A stretch of DNA of 64,000 nucleotides from Primulina eburnea (Eukaryota > Streptophyta > Magnoliopsida > Lamiales > Gesneriaceae), in NCBI RefSeq assembly GCF_022965805.1, contig NC_133101.1, positions 44,677,642 through 44,741,641 on the forward strand. Reading direction: 5' to 3'. The position numbers and the translations under genes are program-made. Positions within the stretch are counted from its first letter, which is position 1; each line of letters opens with the position of its first letter. The notes beneath the pieces were generated by a model. The model saw only the letters and a program-made list of their open reading frames with translations, was not told the origin of the DNA and ran no database searches. Positions 35,085-47,081 of the stretch are shown in pieces.

Positions 35085-36157
35085 CTATGTCTTGTTGTCT
35101 AGGAGGCTAGATAACTGTCTGACTTCCTCCTGGCCTTGGCTGTGACTGGGCTGGTGCTGGCTGGAATGTGTGAACTGCAGATGATCGTCTATCAGGCTGT
35201 GCCACTGATCCAGATGATTCAGCTCTCTGGGATCTTTGGGAACCTCTCTGTGGACAAACTCTAGCAAAATGTCCATGCTGTCTGCAGATATTACAACTAC
35301 CAAACACTCCTTGTCATTGCTTAGTCGGATGTCTCCCTCCGCAAGTTCTGCAATAAACCCCAGTATAATTCTTTCTGGAACCACTGGAGCTAGAAGAACT
35401 GCTTCCAGACTTCTTAAACTGTTTTCCTCTAACTTTCAACTGATCTTTCTTTCCGCTGCTGCTACTGCCACTCTCAAATCTGGGAGGGGGTTGGTGAAAC
35501 TGAGTAGTAGATGGTTGTTGTGGTCTCGGTGCTGGGGCAATATGCGAAGCTCCTTTCTATCTCATCAGACCGGATTCAGCTCCTTTTGCTCTGTTCAAAG
35601 CATCAGCAAAGTTATTCGGTCGCCCGGTATTCACCAAACATAAAAATCTCGGGATTCAGTCCACTAATGAACTGATCAGCAATAGCTTCATCATTCTCGC
35701 CAACGTGCGGAGCAAATCGCAACAAGGTAGAGAACTTGACCACATATTCTACTATATTCAACTAACCCTGTCTCAAATTTGCAAACTTTGCACCCTTGCC
35801 CTTTCTGTACGACACTGGGAAAAATCTTTGATAAAACTCAGTCTTAAAGATATTCCAAGTAATAGTCGTACATCGATGCTTCAACGCTCTCTTTGTCGAG
35901 ATCCACCAATTCTTCGCAACATCATGCAACTGGTGCCCAATCAGTCTAACTCGGCCCTCATCAATGTAATCCAATGAATCAAACAGCATTTCTGTGTCAT
36001 CTAACCAACTCTCACAATCAACAGAAGTCTCTGTTCCTTTCAGGGTTGGCGGTTTAAACGACTGAAACCTCTTCAGTAGCATTTACATCGGTGTTGCTAT
36101 CACATCCATCGGATTCGCAGAGGTATTGCCCTGTTCTGGGACTCTTCGAGGAGGCAT
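35085..36157 (-). pseudogene. gag of element C, broken
   Basis: Starts at 36157 with MPPRRVPEQG, the usual chromovirus Gag opening, but meets a TAA 24 codons later. The Gag core continues at 36082-35762 (FKPPTLKGTETSVDCESWLDDTEMLF, KNWW, FKTEFYQRFFPVSYRKGK). One Cys-knuckle, CNICRQHGHFARVC, is readable near 35300-35255. Several frame changes separate these parts. The N-terminal order and distance to the primer-binding site (36414) fit an intact ancestor. Confidence 0.7.
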
Positions 36158-36430
36158 ATCTAATTATCAAAAGGGTTAGCAATCAAATCTGATAAATCTG
36201 TCTCAGTCCCCTTATGATCATCTTACATCTGATCAAGAATCAGTTTCGATTCATTCTCAATAATACACGTTATCAATCAAATCAGATAATCAGATAAACA
36301 TGTATTTAAAACATTAAAACATTCTATTAATCAAAAGCAAGGAATAAAACTCAATCTACCCCGCTCACTAGCTTCTATATCAGTCTAAGGAACACACAGT
36401 TCTGGAACCTACTGCTCTGATACCACCTGC

Positions 36431-38171
36431 TGTGGGGACCCGGATGCTAATTCATTTCTTAATCATTCTCGGGAATAATTGGACCAATTAAATAAACTAG
36501 GTCTAATTTTTTTTAAATACAAATGCGGAACATAATATAATCAGTCTGATATACATGTCAAAATAAAAGTACAAGTCTTGTACTACAGTATGTCATAACA
36601 AACTATTGTTCTTTCACTACATAACCAGTAATGAAAACAACTCTACTTCTGGGTCCGAATCTCCACGCTAAAATGTAATCTCTCATCCTCGTCTTGACCC
36701 TGATCATGTCCACTTGTTGTCATGCACACATACAAACACAACAACAGCCCGATAACTCCAGTGAGAATAATATTCCAAGTATAAGCAATGTATACATGCC
36801 ATCATATAAAAGCATATAAGAAAGCATAACCATCATCAATAACATGTATCAATCTGAAAAATGAAATGATATAAAACTATAACTCAAATTCATATCTCTG
36901 ACTCGACTCTGATCTAGTCTAGTCTAGGGATCTCGGTTCCTGCATGTTGGTATATTATATCAAATCTCAGCAATAGAAGTCGATCTACTCCTAAGCAACA
37001 TCGATATAACAAAACATCGAATGTCTAGGCACCTCTTCCCAAGACTTGGTACCTCTGCCAATGACTCGTTCTCATAATCTATCTTCTATTCTCTGCTATT
37101 CTATAAGTCAATAGAATAGGCATATACATTCAAATAATACAAAGGTAGTAAAACAATAACAAACAATTATGTGGTTTAGGGAAACTCAAGTCAAGTCTAA
37201 CTCGAGTCGATCTCCCGGTTAACATTTATTTATACCTTTCTTTTGTCGAGTTCTGGCTCTGCTCTATCTTTGAAATCTTCAATACCAATCTGGAATAACA
37301 TATTTGAGGAATAACATACCAACATATACCCCAAACAATACCCGATATAATTCAGAATTCAATCTAATTCTGTTTCAACGGCATAACTATACAATCTCGA
37401 AGTACCAGTAATAAAAAATTAGTATATACCAATCTCAATAACTTACTCAATCGACAAACACAATCTGTATAATCTCAACCAAATCAACTCTGAAAAATCA
37501 TAACATTTCATACGGTATATGTTCTTCAATTCGGTTACGATTATACGATGTCTAATATATCAAGAACACCATATATCAATCATATCTGATTCCTTCAATA
37601 TAATATTTTCAAATCATATCAAAACATAAGAAAACTTACGTCCTTGTGAAGCCTTTGTCGAGAGGATCACAGAAATATGTTTTGATCGAAATTTGGAAAG
37701 CCGGATCTTGCACAAATAAAATTTCTAAGAAATGAAAGGCGTAAGGATTTCTACGAACTTTTTCTTTCTTCTTCCAGCTGAAATCTGAAGGAATGAAGGA
37801 TATATATATCCAATTGCATGTCAAAGATACGTGGTTTATTCTTTTTTATCTCAGACGACGCTCGGGCGGTTACAAATTACCGCTCGGGCGCGGAACGTTC
37901 CGTCCGAGCACTCGACTTGTTATACACTGGCGCTCGGGCGGTCATTTTCTACCGCTCGGGCGCCAGACATTCTGTCCAAGTACTCAGTTTGTGGCGCACT
38001 GGCGCTCGGGCGGTCATTTTCTACTGCTCGGGCGCCAAACATTCTGTACAAAAATGTTGGTCCATGTACCAGCGCTCGGCTTCTCCACTCGCATCTTACT
38101 TTTGCTCTTGAAATCTCAATTCTATTAATTAATCAATGTATGATTACAGTGATGAAATCTCGGGCATTACA
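36431..38171 (-). mobile_element. 5' LTR of element C
   Basis: 1741 bp, uninterrupted. On the minus strand it starts TGTAATGCCCGAGATTTC, followed by the GC-rich dyad array (37859-38076), a 38-base gap, CATGCAATTG (37811-37820), a short TATATATATA box (37799-37809) and the transcribed part. The target copy tttac (38172-38176) follows on the right. Confidence 0.85.
37859..38076 (-). repeat. GC-rich dyad array in U3 of C, 5' LTR copy
   Basis: Three ~71-bp units of paired CGCTCGGGCG words, colinear with the array at 30980-31200. Overlapping ORFs in three frames arise from the repeat and are not genes. Confidence 0.8.
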
Positions 38172-38176
38172 TTTAC

Positions 38177-38368
38177 TTTCCGCACTACTAGATTTATATT
38201 TAAAGTTTTTAAGCAAAAGTTCGAGGATTATTTTATAACGATTTTATGCTTATTTTGAAGTTTTGATTTCGATCCTTTTGGAGCTATCATGCGTTTTTGT
38301 GATTAATGATTATGTATTTAAGATTTTTGGATATTAAAATATTTTATAAAGGTGATGGTTTCAAATTG
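38177..38368. other. Decayed host sequence between C and E
   Basis: AT-rich, no gene. It appears to continue the old LTR-like host of 21659-22182, with AAGTTCGAGGATTATTTTAT and related text typical of chromovirus U5. Confidence 0.35.
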
Positions 38369-38373
38369 TAAAG

Positions 38374-39942
38374 TGACATGATCGATTAGGGGTCATCGTT
38401 GAGCTACAATAGCTCGGTTTTTGAAATATAGAATGCTAATGAATTAAATCAAGTTTGGTTTTCAAACCAAGCCGAAGACACTCAAAATAATCCTTCATAA
38501 AAACTGATTAAATATTTTGTAAAGCATTTAAAATATATGCAAGTTGAATGAGAAAAAATATTTTTGTTGAAGCATTTTATCAAACATTTGGTATGCAATA
38601 TTATGGTATTTGAAGAACACATAAAATGCTTAAACAATGCATCTTTAAAAGCAATGGAAATGATAAATAAATGTAATAAATAAATACACACGAATATTTT
38701 TATGGATGTTCGGAGATTAACAACTCTTACGTCACCCCTTCTTCCCATTGGGAAGGATCCACTAGAAGACTTTAATTTATACAATATCTTTTACAAACTC
38801 ATTTCAACTTAGGACTTATCTCTTGATTAATTGAAACTCCTAGCACCTCTCGATTGTAGGTTGCAATATCACAATCCGCATAGTGTTTAATGTCTCTTAT
38901 GCCGAGACAACAAACACAATCTTTAATGTATTTGTGTGAAGACTCACTCAACTAATCTTTGAAGTTCAAATCTCTTGTTTATGTGTGAGTGATTGTGTGG
39001 GTGGAATTTATTCTTTACAGTGCACATTTCAAATTTATCCTCACACAAAGGGCTTGTGCTCTCAAATAGCAGATTTCTTCATGCTAGCTCCCATGCTTTG
39101 AATCCCCCCCAAAAGCTATTGTTTGATTTTCAAGATGTTGCATTCGTAGGCTTCAACAATTATATATACGTTAGACACAAGAATATGACTGTTTCAAAAT
39201 TTTCTGTTATGTTTCTGAAATTTCAACGGTCAAATTCGCTTACTGGATATTTTCCCGAGCTTAAACTGGTCGTTCAACGGTTGGTCAATGGTTCAAATTG
39301 GTCAGCGGTTGAAAACTAGTCAGCGATTGAAACTGTTCAGCGATTGAAAGCTATCAGAGGTTAGTCAGCGGTTGATATTGGTCGACGGTTGAAACTGATC
39401 AGCAGTTCAACCGCGGCTCAACCGCAACTCAACTAGTTTACTATGCAGAACCAGTAGCTTCAACGTCATTTATCAATATCTTAAGCTTTGATTCAGGCTT
39501 TGACTTCTACAGATGATTTGTATATCATCGTCTTTTCTTTCCAAGGCATACAGAATCGCTTCAGTCCAATAAGAGAGCTGAGTGTTATGGTCCAAATACC
39601 ACAACTGCTCACACCCAACTGTTTGCTGTTTTCGTGCAATCAGTTTGGTCATTCAGCAATCGGTTTATCCTAGATACCATTTGATTTTTCCAAACTGACG
39701 TGAAATAAAACATGTTCCAAATTGTGTTTTATGATGATTTAAGTTGATGGATTAGCATTTGAATCATCCAGTTGACATATATCATTAAAACACCGAAGCT
39801 CGCCAGAAATTTTGTTTGGCTAAATTCATTTTCAGTTTCCATATTATGTTTGCATCTTCACACATGAGTAAATATGTAAGAAATACAATAACAAGTTTTG
39901 TTAACAACAAAATCAATATTTCGATTATGAAACGTTCCAACA
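38374..39942 (-). mobile_element. 3' LTR of E
   Basis: 1569 bp. It starts TGACATGATCGATTAGG on the plus strand and ends ..CGTTCCAACA. The U3 minisatellite (39262-39432) is built from GGTTGAAACTGNTCAGC-type words, a diverged relative of the family A array. Confidence 0.75.
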
Positions 39943-40468
39943 ATCATCCCTTTTTGATGATCACAAAACTTGGATAAACAATCGATTCAACTAACATATT
40001 TATCACCCTTTTTGTGTGAATCAAAAAGTCATATTTTCAAAACATTTCAAGTACAAAATTTTCTCCTCCTCATTATTTAAAAATAATCTCTCCATTAAAA
40101 TTATAATGAGTTCTCCCCCTATATTTTTGAAAGTTTGAAATTTATAAAATTAGAGGAGTGACTAACCAATTTTCTCCATGGCTCATTTCTGCCGCAACAC
40201 ATATGCTCTGCCTTCAACGAATATACCGCTTTTTCTCGGGCATAAATAGTATTTAAATTTTATACCTCTGTAATCCAGTTTGCAATGCAAAAAGTGGTTC
40301 ATCATTTGGAGACTCGAGCAAAGAGATATGTTATTTTTCTCACAGTCGCTGCAAGCTGCACGAAAATTCAGTTTCGCATATATATTATTAAAAAATATGA
40401 AATTTTTGAATTGTAAACATCAAAATCAGTTTAATGTTCTTTCAAGAACAACCCGCTCTGATACCACT
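39943..40468 (-). mobile_element. Interior of E (non-coding)
   Basis: Contains the multiple purine motifs (plus-strand CTCCCCCTAT, CTCCTCCTC, TCACCCTTTTTGTG, ATCCCTTTTTGATG) and the primer-binding site. No ORF of retroelement type was seen. It is colinear with the family A interiors at 8270, 10590 and 18182. Confidence 0.75.
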
Positions 40469-41705
40469 TTACATGATTGATTAGGGGGATCATCGTTGAG
40501 CTACAATAGCTCGATTTTTGAAATATTGAATACAGATGAATTAAATCGAGTTTGGTTTTCAAAATAAGTGGAAGACATTCAAAATAATCCTTCGTAGAAA
40601 TCAATTAAACATTTTGTAAATCATTTAAATATATGCAAGTTGAATGAGTAAAAATATTTGGTTGAAGCATTTTATCAAACATTTGATATGCAATATTGTT
40701 GTATTTGAAAAGCACATTAAATGCTTCAACAATGCATATTTAAAAGCAATGAAAATGATAAGTAAATGTAATAAATAAATAGACACGAATTTGTGTATGG
40801 ATGTTCGGAGATTAACAACTCCTAATTCACCCATTCTTCCCCTTGAGAAGGGTCCACTAGAAGACTTTAATTTATACAACACCTTGTACAAACCCATTTC
40901 AACTTAGGACTTATCTCTTGCTTAATTGAAACTCCTAGCACACTCTCGTTTGTAGGCCACGAACCTCACAATCCGCATAATGTTTAATGTCTCTTATTAC
41001 AAGACTACTAACACAACCTTTAATGTATTTTTGTGAAGACCCACTCAAATAATCTTTGAAGTTCAACTCTTTTGTATATGCGTAAGTGATTGTATGTGAG
41101 AAATTTATCATTTACAGTGTACATCTCAAATGTATCCTCACACAAGGGCTTGTGCTCTAAGATAACAGATATCTTCATGCTAGTTGCCCATGCTTTGAAT
41201 CCCCCTTCAAAAGCTCTTGTTTGATCTTCATGATGCTGTACGGATATGCCCCAACAATGATATATATGTTAGACACAGGAATATGATCGTTTGAAAAGTT
41301 TTTGTACGGTTTCTGAAATTTCAATGGTCAAATTTGCCTTGCTGGACATTTTCCCGAGCTTAAACTAGTCGTTCAGCGATTGGTCAATGGTTGCTCAGTG
41401 GTTGAACTGGTCAGAGTTTGAAAACTGGACAGTGGTTGAAACTGTTCAGTGGTTGAAACTGATCAGCGGTTGACTAGTCAGCGGTTGGTCAGTGGTTGAA
41501 ACTTGTCAACGGTTCGAACTGGTCAGCAGTTCAATCTGGTAAGCATCTCAACCGCAGCTCAACTGGTGTGCTGTGCAGAACCAGTAGCTTCATAACCATT
41601 TCTCAGCATCTTAAGCTTCGATTCAGACTTTAACTTCTAAAGATGATTTGTAGATCATCGTCTTATATTTCCAATGCATACTGAACCGTATTATTCCAAT
41701 AAGCG

Positions 41706-43540
41706 TGTAAGGCTCGAGATTTTGAGTTTTCATTGGCATAAAACTTAGAAGATATGAGAATTCATGTCATAAGATGAAAGTATAAACTATTTCATGAATT
41801 ATGGGATTTTGAGCGAGCATGGCCGAAGCCACACCGCCCCTGCGGTGCTAAGAGACACAGCACCCGCGGTGTTTAGACAGAAAGTGGGTGAATTTATCCG
41901 AAGCAAGACCGCACCCGCGGTGCAAGCAAGACCGCACCCGCGGTGGTGAGACCGCACCCGCGGTCATGCAGGGACCGCACCCTGCGGTCTAGGTGCTGCA
42001 CTTTTGGATGAACTCGCCGTGAACACAGCGCACCCGCGCTCCTGAACTACCGCACCTGCGGTCATGCATGGCCTTTGAAGAATGAACCATGTGTTCTAAA
42101 CCATGCAATATAGATTATGTGTCTTCATGTTCTTGCACTTCACCATCTGAGAGCCGAGAGAATTCAGGGAGAAAGCTTTCATTTCTTTTGATCTTTAACT
42201 TGGGAGTTTGAATGATTTAGCCATCCGATTGGTATTCCGAGTTAAGATTTGTGTTCCTTGCATCGACGGCTACAAGGTGATGTAAGTTTTATGTAATTCC
42301 AACATTTTTCGAATTATAGATGTTGGAGAAATTGTAATATGTTAGTTATATTGTGTTCTTGAGGTATTGAGCATGATATATTCGCAACCGGATCAAGAAA
42401 CGGATGTTATATGCTACGGTTGTTAGTTTCCAGCATGTGTAGATTGAAGTGATACAGATTTTGAGTATTGTCCTATGCTTATGATGATGATGATGAGTTG
42501 AGGACTGTATATTGTTGATATATGTTGAGATTGAATTATCGGTATCGCGAGACTACGCCGTTACGCCGTTGAATTGCATTGAAATCATTTACAGATTTGT
42601 ACATTGAGTTGATTGAGATGTATTTTGATAGAATGTGTCTTCATATTGCCATTTCAGATTTGTATTGGCTATATTGCATTCGAGAACTCGTCTACGACCG
42701 ATTGTTCGACTAGAAAGGTATAATTCATGTGGTCACGGGATTGCACAACTCGGTTCAGATTTGATACGAGTTTCCCTAAATCACATACTAGATTGTTATT
42801 ACATTTGAGTATGTAATGTCTTGTTTATTGATTTATATTGAGTCCTGAGATAGGAGATATTGGCTAGATCGGCCAAAACTAGACGTTTCGGTGTATCGAC
42901 GCATAGTAGCAGATTTTCTCTATGTGTAGACCCTCGATACAGAGTTGACCGAAGTCTAGGAATAAGACGTACCGTCACCCCGAGTGGTTGGGTAGGTGAC
43001 AGACCGTCTTATTCACACCGGGATCCCTAGATTAGAAACGAATTGAGTCAAGAATTTGATGTTGAATACAGATTTGTATTCCTTTACGTGTTTAGATTTT
43101 AATTCATGTCACCTGATATATGCTATGCCCTTGTACATGATTATTACATTGAATGCATACATGTTTTATACTGAGATATGTTCTCACCGGAGTTATCCGG
43201 CTGTTGTCGTGTCTGTATGTGTGCATGGCAACAGGTGGGGCAGGATCTGGGTCTCGAGCTAGATGAGAGATTGATGATAGCGTGGAGATCTAGGGCGTTG
43301 AAGATTTCTAGTGTTTCCTATTAGACTGTTACTACTTATGTTTGTAGTTGGGATTTGAACACTAGTGTATGATTGTACTAAACAGACATGTATGTACATG
43401 ATGTTGTTTAATTATTAAAAAGACATGTGATGCTTTGATTATATATTTGAATTAATGTTAAAAGCAAAATTTTGACCCACATTTTCGAGCAAAGATCCAA
43501 TAAATCCCAAAAGAATTGAGTTAGAGCCCGGGTCCCCACA
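41706..43540 (+). mobile_element. Solo LTR F, relative of the C LTR, plus strand
   Basis: 1835 bp, TGTAAGGCTCGAG..GGGTCCCCACA, flanked by aagcg (41701-41705 and 43541-43545). These are the reverse complements of the C LTR termini, so F is a C-like LTR in the opposite orientation. It contains its own GC-rich dyad array (41830-42062), then CATGCAATATAG (42102-42113) as core promoter. The text TGTGTGCATGGCAACAGG and CGGCTGTTGTCGTG near 43200 matches C. No interior remains. Confidence 0.85.
41830..42062 (+). repeat. GC-rich dyad array in U3 of F
   Basis: At least six copies of the dyad ACCGC-ACCC-GCGGT or close variants at irregular spacing. The last (42049-42062) ends 39 bases before CATGCAAT. 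The unit is different from those in C and G although position and spacing are the same. Confidence 0.85.
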
Positions 43541-43917
43541 AAGCGAGCTCAGAAATATGACCAAAATACCGCAACTGCTCATACCCAACTGATTGATTTT
43601 TTCATGCAATCACTTTGATCCTTCAGCAACTGGTTTAACCTAGATACCATTCAATTTTTCCAAACTGACGTGAAGTACGACTTGCTCCAAATTGAGTTTT
43701 CTGATCACTCAATTTGGAGGATTGTCATTTGAATAAACTAGTTGAGATATATCATTAAAACATCAAAAATCGTCATAAATTCAGTTTGGCTAAATTCATT
43801 TTGAGTTTCCATCTTGTGTTTGCAACTTCACACATGAGTAAATATTTTAGAAATATAATAACAAGTTTTGTTAATATCAAAATCAAGATTGCAAATATTA
43901 AATGTTCCAACGTAAAG

Positions 43918-44067
43918 GAAAAGTTTTAAAAAAATAGTAGTATTTTAAAGATAAGTTCTGGATCGAACTATAAATTATAGATATAAATAAATTAATATTT
44001 TATGATAAATATAACTCGAATCAGACATTTTTTTATAGTAGTCCAATCATATTTATGAACCATATGT
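43918..44067. other. AT-rich host sequence between E and J
   Basis: Nothing recognisable beyond AT-rich sequence. It continues the old host segment and ends in the left target copy of J (tcacg, 44068-44072). Confidence 0.3.
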
Positions 44068-44072
44068 TCACG

Positions 44073-47047
44073 TGTAAAGGCCCGTAATTCGTATTCGCAT
44101 TTTTACGAAATTATCAAAAAAATTTCTTAGTAAATAATTTGCCTCATTCATAAAATAAGTATATAAATAGGTTTAACCTTAAAATAACAGCGGAAGTACA
44201 TATTGTGTTTCAAAACAACAACTTAAAAATAATCCAACATATAAAAATCGGAATTTGAACATGAAAAGGTGAATAAACTGAAATATGAGGTCCTCGGGTT
44301 CCTACTACTGCTGACCCAAGCTAGCTCACTAGTCTTCGCCCTCAGCCTCGACCTCATCAGTACCTACAACAATCAATTCTAGTGAGTCTAAAGACTCAAC
44401 ATGCATATATTCTGAATAACGAGTAAATATATCATAAAATCGCATGCAACGTAAAAATTTTGTATCGTAAAGTGTAAGGAAAAAATCGAGTAATGAGTAA
44501 TTATAAATACGTGCATATATGAAAATCGTACGTAAAAGATTTGCTCGACAGAGACATGTCACAAAATATCATATCGAGATTTTTTCTAGTAGAGATAATA
44601 TTTCAACGCAAGTGGCCCATAACATAACATGAACGTCTGATCACACTAAACCACAGTATACTGGACGGTAGAGATCACCACAGCCCTTCGACTGGATGTC
44701 CGTACCCATACATAATCGTAAACCGATCGTAAGTCACCGGGTGGAGAGATCCCATAAGCGTGAGGTGGCCACAAGACATATCACATATATCTCAAAATAA
44801 ACATTTTATATTTTATGCACGTAATATAATTATAACTATGATTTTACCGGGTGAGTTGGATGGTTCCCAGGCTTGCTATGAACTAATCTTAATATGAGAC
44901 ACATGCAAATAATCTCAACTTGACAAAAACTTCATACTCGACCCAAAAACCGAGACAAACGAGACCAACAACCTATTTTCCAACCATGGATTCGTACCAA
45001 CATCGAACCATCATTTAGCCATGATTAAAATACACCTAATATAATGAAATAATATCCATAAGAACTGTAATACACGAAAAATAGTGAATGGAGGCCAAAA
45101 TCGTGAAACACTCTTTCGAGAGTCACTTTGGCAAATTGCACCATAAATTCTCGTACGAACTCTAAACTCAACCAATTCACGAACGGCCAAAAACATGACT
45201 TTCATAACTCATTGGGTATTGTCCAGTTCAATTCCATAGGCTAAAAGCCAACCAAGAACTCGAACAAGGCCCCTGAACCGTAACCTTGCTGCTGTCAAAA
45301 GCACGGTGGCAACAGCTTTGCGTTTGCGGGTTGTTTTATGGACTAATGGACATTGGGCCTGAACCACAGACCAGCGTCTCTTACCAACACCCTAAGTTGT
45401 GGCTTGAACCATGGCTAAGGGCACTAGGCCAACCACAACCCAAGCAAACACCCATGACAACCCAAAGCTCCAACCGAGAGCACCAAATTCTTCATAGTGT
45501 GATGTGTTGAATCGTTTTACTGTCTTGTGTCGTTCCATTGGCCATATGATCGACCATGGCTCGATCTAGACATGGTAAGGTATTGTGTGAACCATGGCTA
45601 AGGGCCAAAATCCAACCACAATCCACTCAAACCCCCAAACCCGAAGGTTCGCTCACCCACACCAGAAAACAAGAAAACCGAGGGGCACTTGTATTGTTGT
45701 TTTAAAATTTTGATGTACCTGTGAACCAGGTCTTGAAAGGCCATCTTGGTCATGTCTTAGACATACTAAGGGAGTGTTCTAACCATGGTTACAGGCCCTG
45801 GGCCAACCAAGATTCAAACATTCACCTTAGATAACCGAACAACAAAAATTGTGACTCAACTTGCAACGATGGGAAAGTTTGCTGTCAAGACTTTAACTTG
45901 AGTGCATGGACTTGAATCGATAAAATAACAATATCCTAACACATTCATATTCATGCCTAGATGCAGCCTTGAGTGCCTAGAACCGACCAACTTCCTATAA
46001 CCAACAAAAACAACTCAACCGTGAGTCACAAAGCAAATGGCCGAGAGAGGTCTGCACAGATTCTTGCAAGGTGCTGTCAAATTACGTTTTGTTTCTTGAA
46101 TCATGAACATATAATGGTTTAAAAATATCTATAGGACTTGATTGAAGAGAAAAAAATCAACTTATACATGCCTGGAAATCGGTTTTGGAGAAAACAAATC
46201 AATACGACGAACACGGGGCATCGGAGTCGAAGTTGTATTTTTCTTTCTTAAATTTCCTGCTGCTAACGCACGATTTCTAGCTGCTGCTTACTCTAAAAAT
46301 TTCTAAGGTAGGGTGGGGGAAAAGGCTAAGTAATGAATGTGAAGGTTACAAATGAGGAGTTTGATTGGCAAATCCTTTCTTTCTATCCTTTTTGCTCGAG
46401 GGATATGGAATAATGTGCTAGATGAGTGGATTGAGGGGAATTAGGTGGGTGATGACCAAAATTTTCTGTCTAAATGCAAGGTAAAATATTGTTTAAATCT
46501 TGTATTTTGAATTCTTAAAGTTTTAAACACCCATTATGTATTTTAGTGAATTAACAAATTAAATTAGGATAAAAAATTTCTTGCATGGCATGGCTTGGTC
46601 TTTAAAATTAATTATTAGAATGTTAGGTTATAATTTCTTGAATATATTAGGCCTAGATTAAATTATCTCAATTGGTTACACGTTTTAATTTAAGCTTTAA
46701 TTAAATATTGGACATAAAAGAACTTATTTAATAACTTAAATCCAATTAATTTAATCAATCTTAAAAAACATTCTTTATCATTAAAATAAATTATTCCTTG
46801 GCTTTAATTAAATTTAGAAATATTTTCTTATTATTAATCTTATCTCAGTTCTCCAAAATCCAGTCTGACCTAGCATATTTATCCAAAAAGATAAAACTAA
46901 ACTTCTGTGATTAAAATAAATAGTTGTGACTTAACAAAGTTTAAAATGAATTAAAACCTTCATGTATATATAAAAATCATTTTTAACTTAAATAATAGCA
47001 ATTATGCATAGCTTATACGTAATCTGATTTTTTTTTCGGGTTCCACA
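44073..47047 (-). mobile_element. 3' LTR of J
   Basis: 2975 bp; on the minus strand TGTGGAACCCG..GGGCCTTTACA. It holds three diverged internal repeats sharing ACCATGGCTAAGGGC near 45407, 45589 and 45785. Small ORFs (for example around 45286-45510) lie over these repeats in both LTRs and lack recognisable domains; I do not call them genes. Confidence 0.85.
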
Positions 47048-47081
47048 ACTCTCCCCACTTAAAGAAATTTCGTCCTCGAAA

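Larger units (their letters stand above)
22188..38171 (-). mobile_element. Ty3/gypsy chromovirus element C
   Basis: A minus-strand element flanked by tttac (22183-22187 and 38172-38176). Both LTRs start TGTGGGGACCCGG on the plus strand and end ..CATTACA. The primer-binding site, TGGTATCAGAGC on the minus strand, is at 36414-36425. The polypurine tract is a run of 12 C on the plus strand (31297-31308). The gag-pol interior spans 31294-36430. D is inserted in the 3' LTR and a Cassandra LTR in the integrase region. Without insertions it is about 8.3 kb. Confidence 0.85.
38374..43912 (-). mobile_element. Element E: complete family A element, minus strand
   Basis: Two LTRs flank a ~526-bp interior. 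Target repeats are taaag (38369-38373 and 43913-43917). The primer-binding site (minus TGGTATCAGAGC) is at 40455-40466, followed by the same GGGTTGTTCTTGAAAGAAC leader as family A. Purine tracts precede the 3' LTR at 39943-39960. It is diverged from the 6462-20294 copies, so it is an older or separate lineage. One LTR edge reads CG instead of CA (43911-43912). No protein is encoded. Confidence 0.8.
40469..43912 (-). mobile_element. 5' LTR of E, split by solo LTR F
   Basis: About 1.6 kb once F is removed. It contains the diverged minisatellite at 41360-41575. The right edge ends ..TTCCAACG followed by the target copy taaag. Confidence 0.7.

Noticed and set aside
45286..45510. 74-codon ORF present in both J LTRs (also 53185-53409)
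   Set aside because: Its presence in both follows from LTR identity. There is no recognisable domain and it sits on internal repeats, so it is not called a gene.
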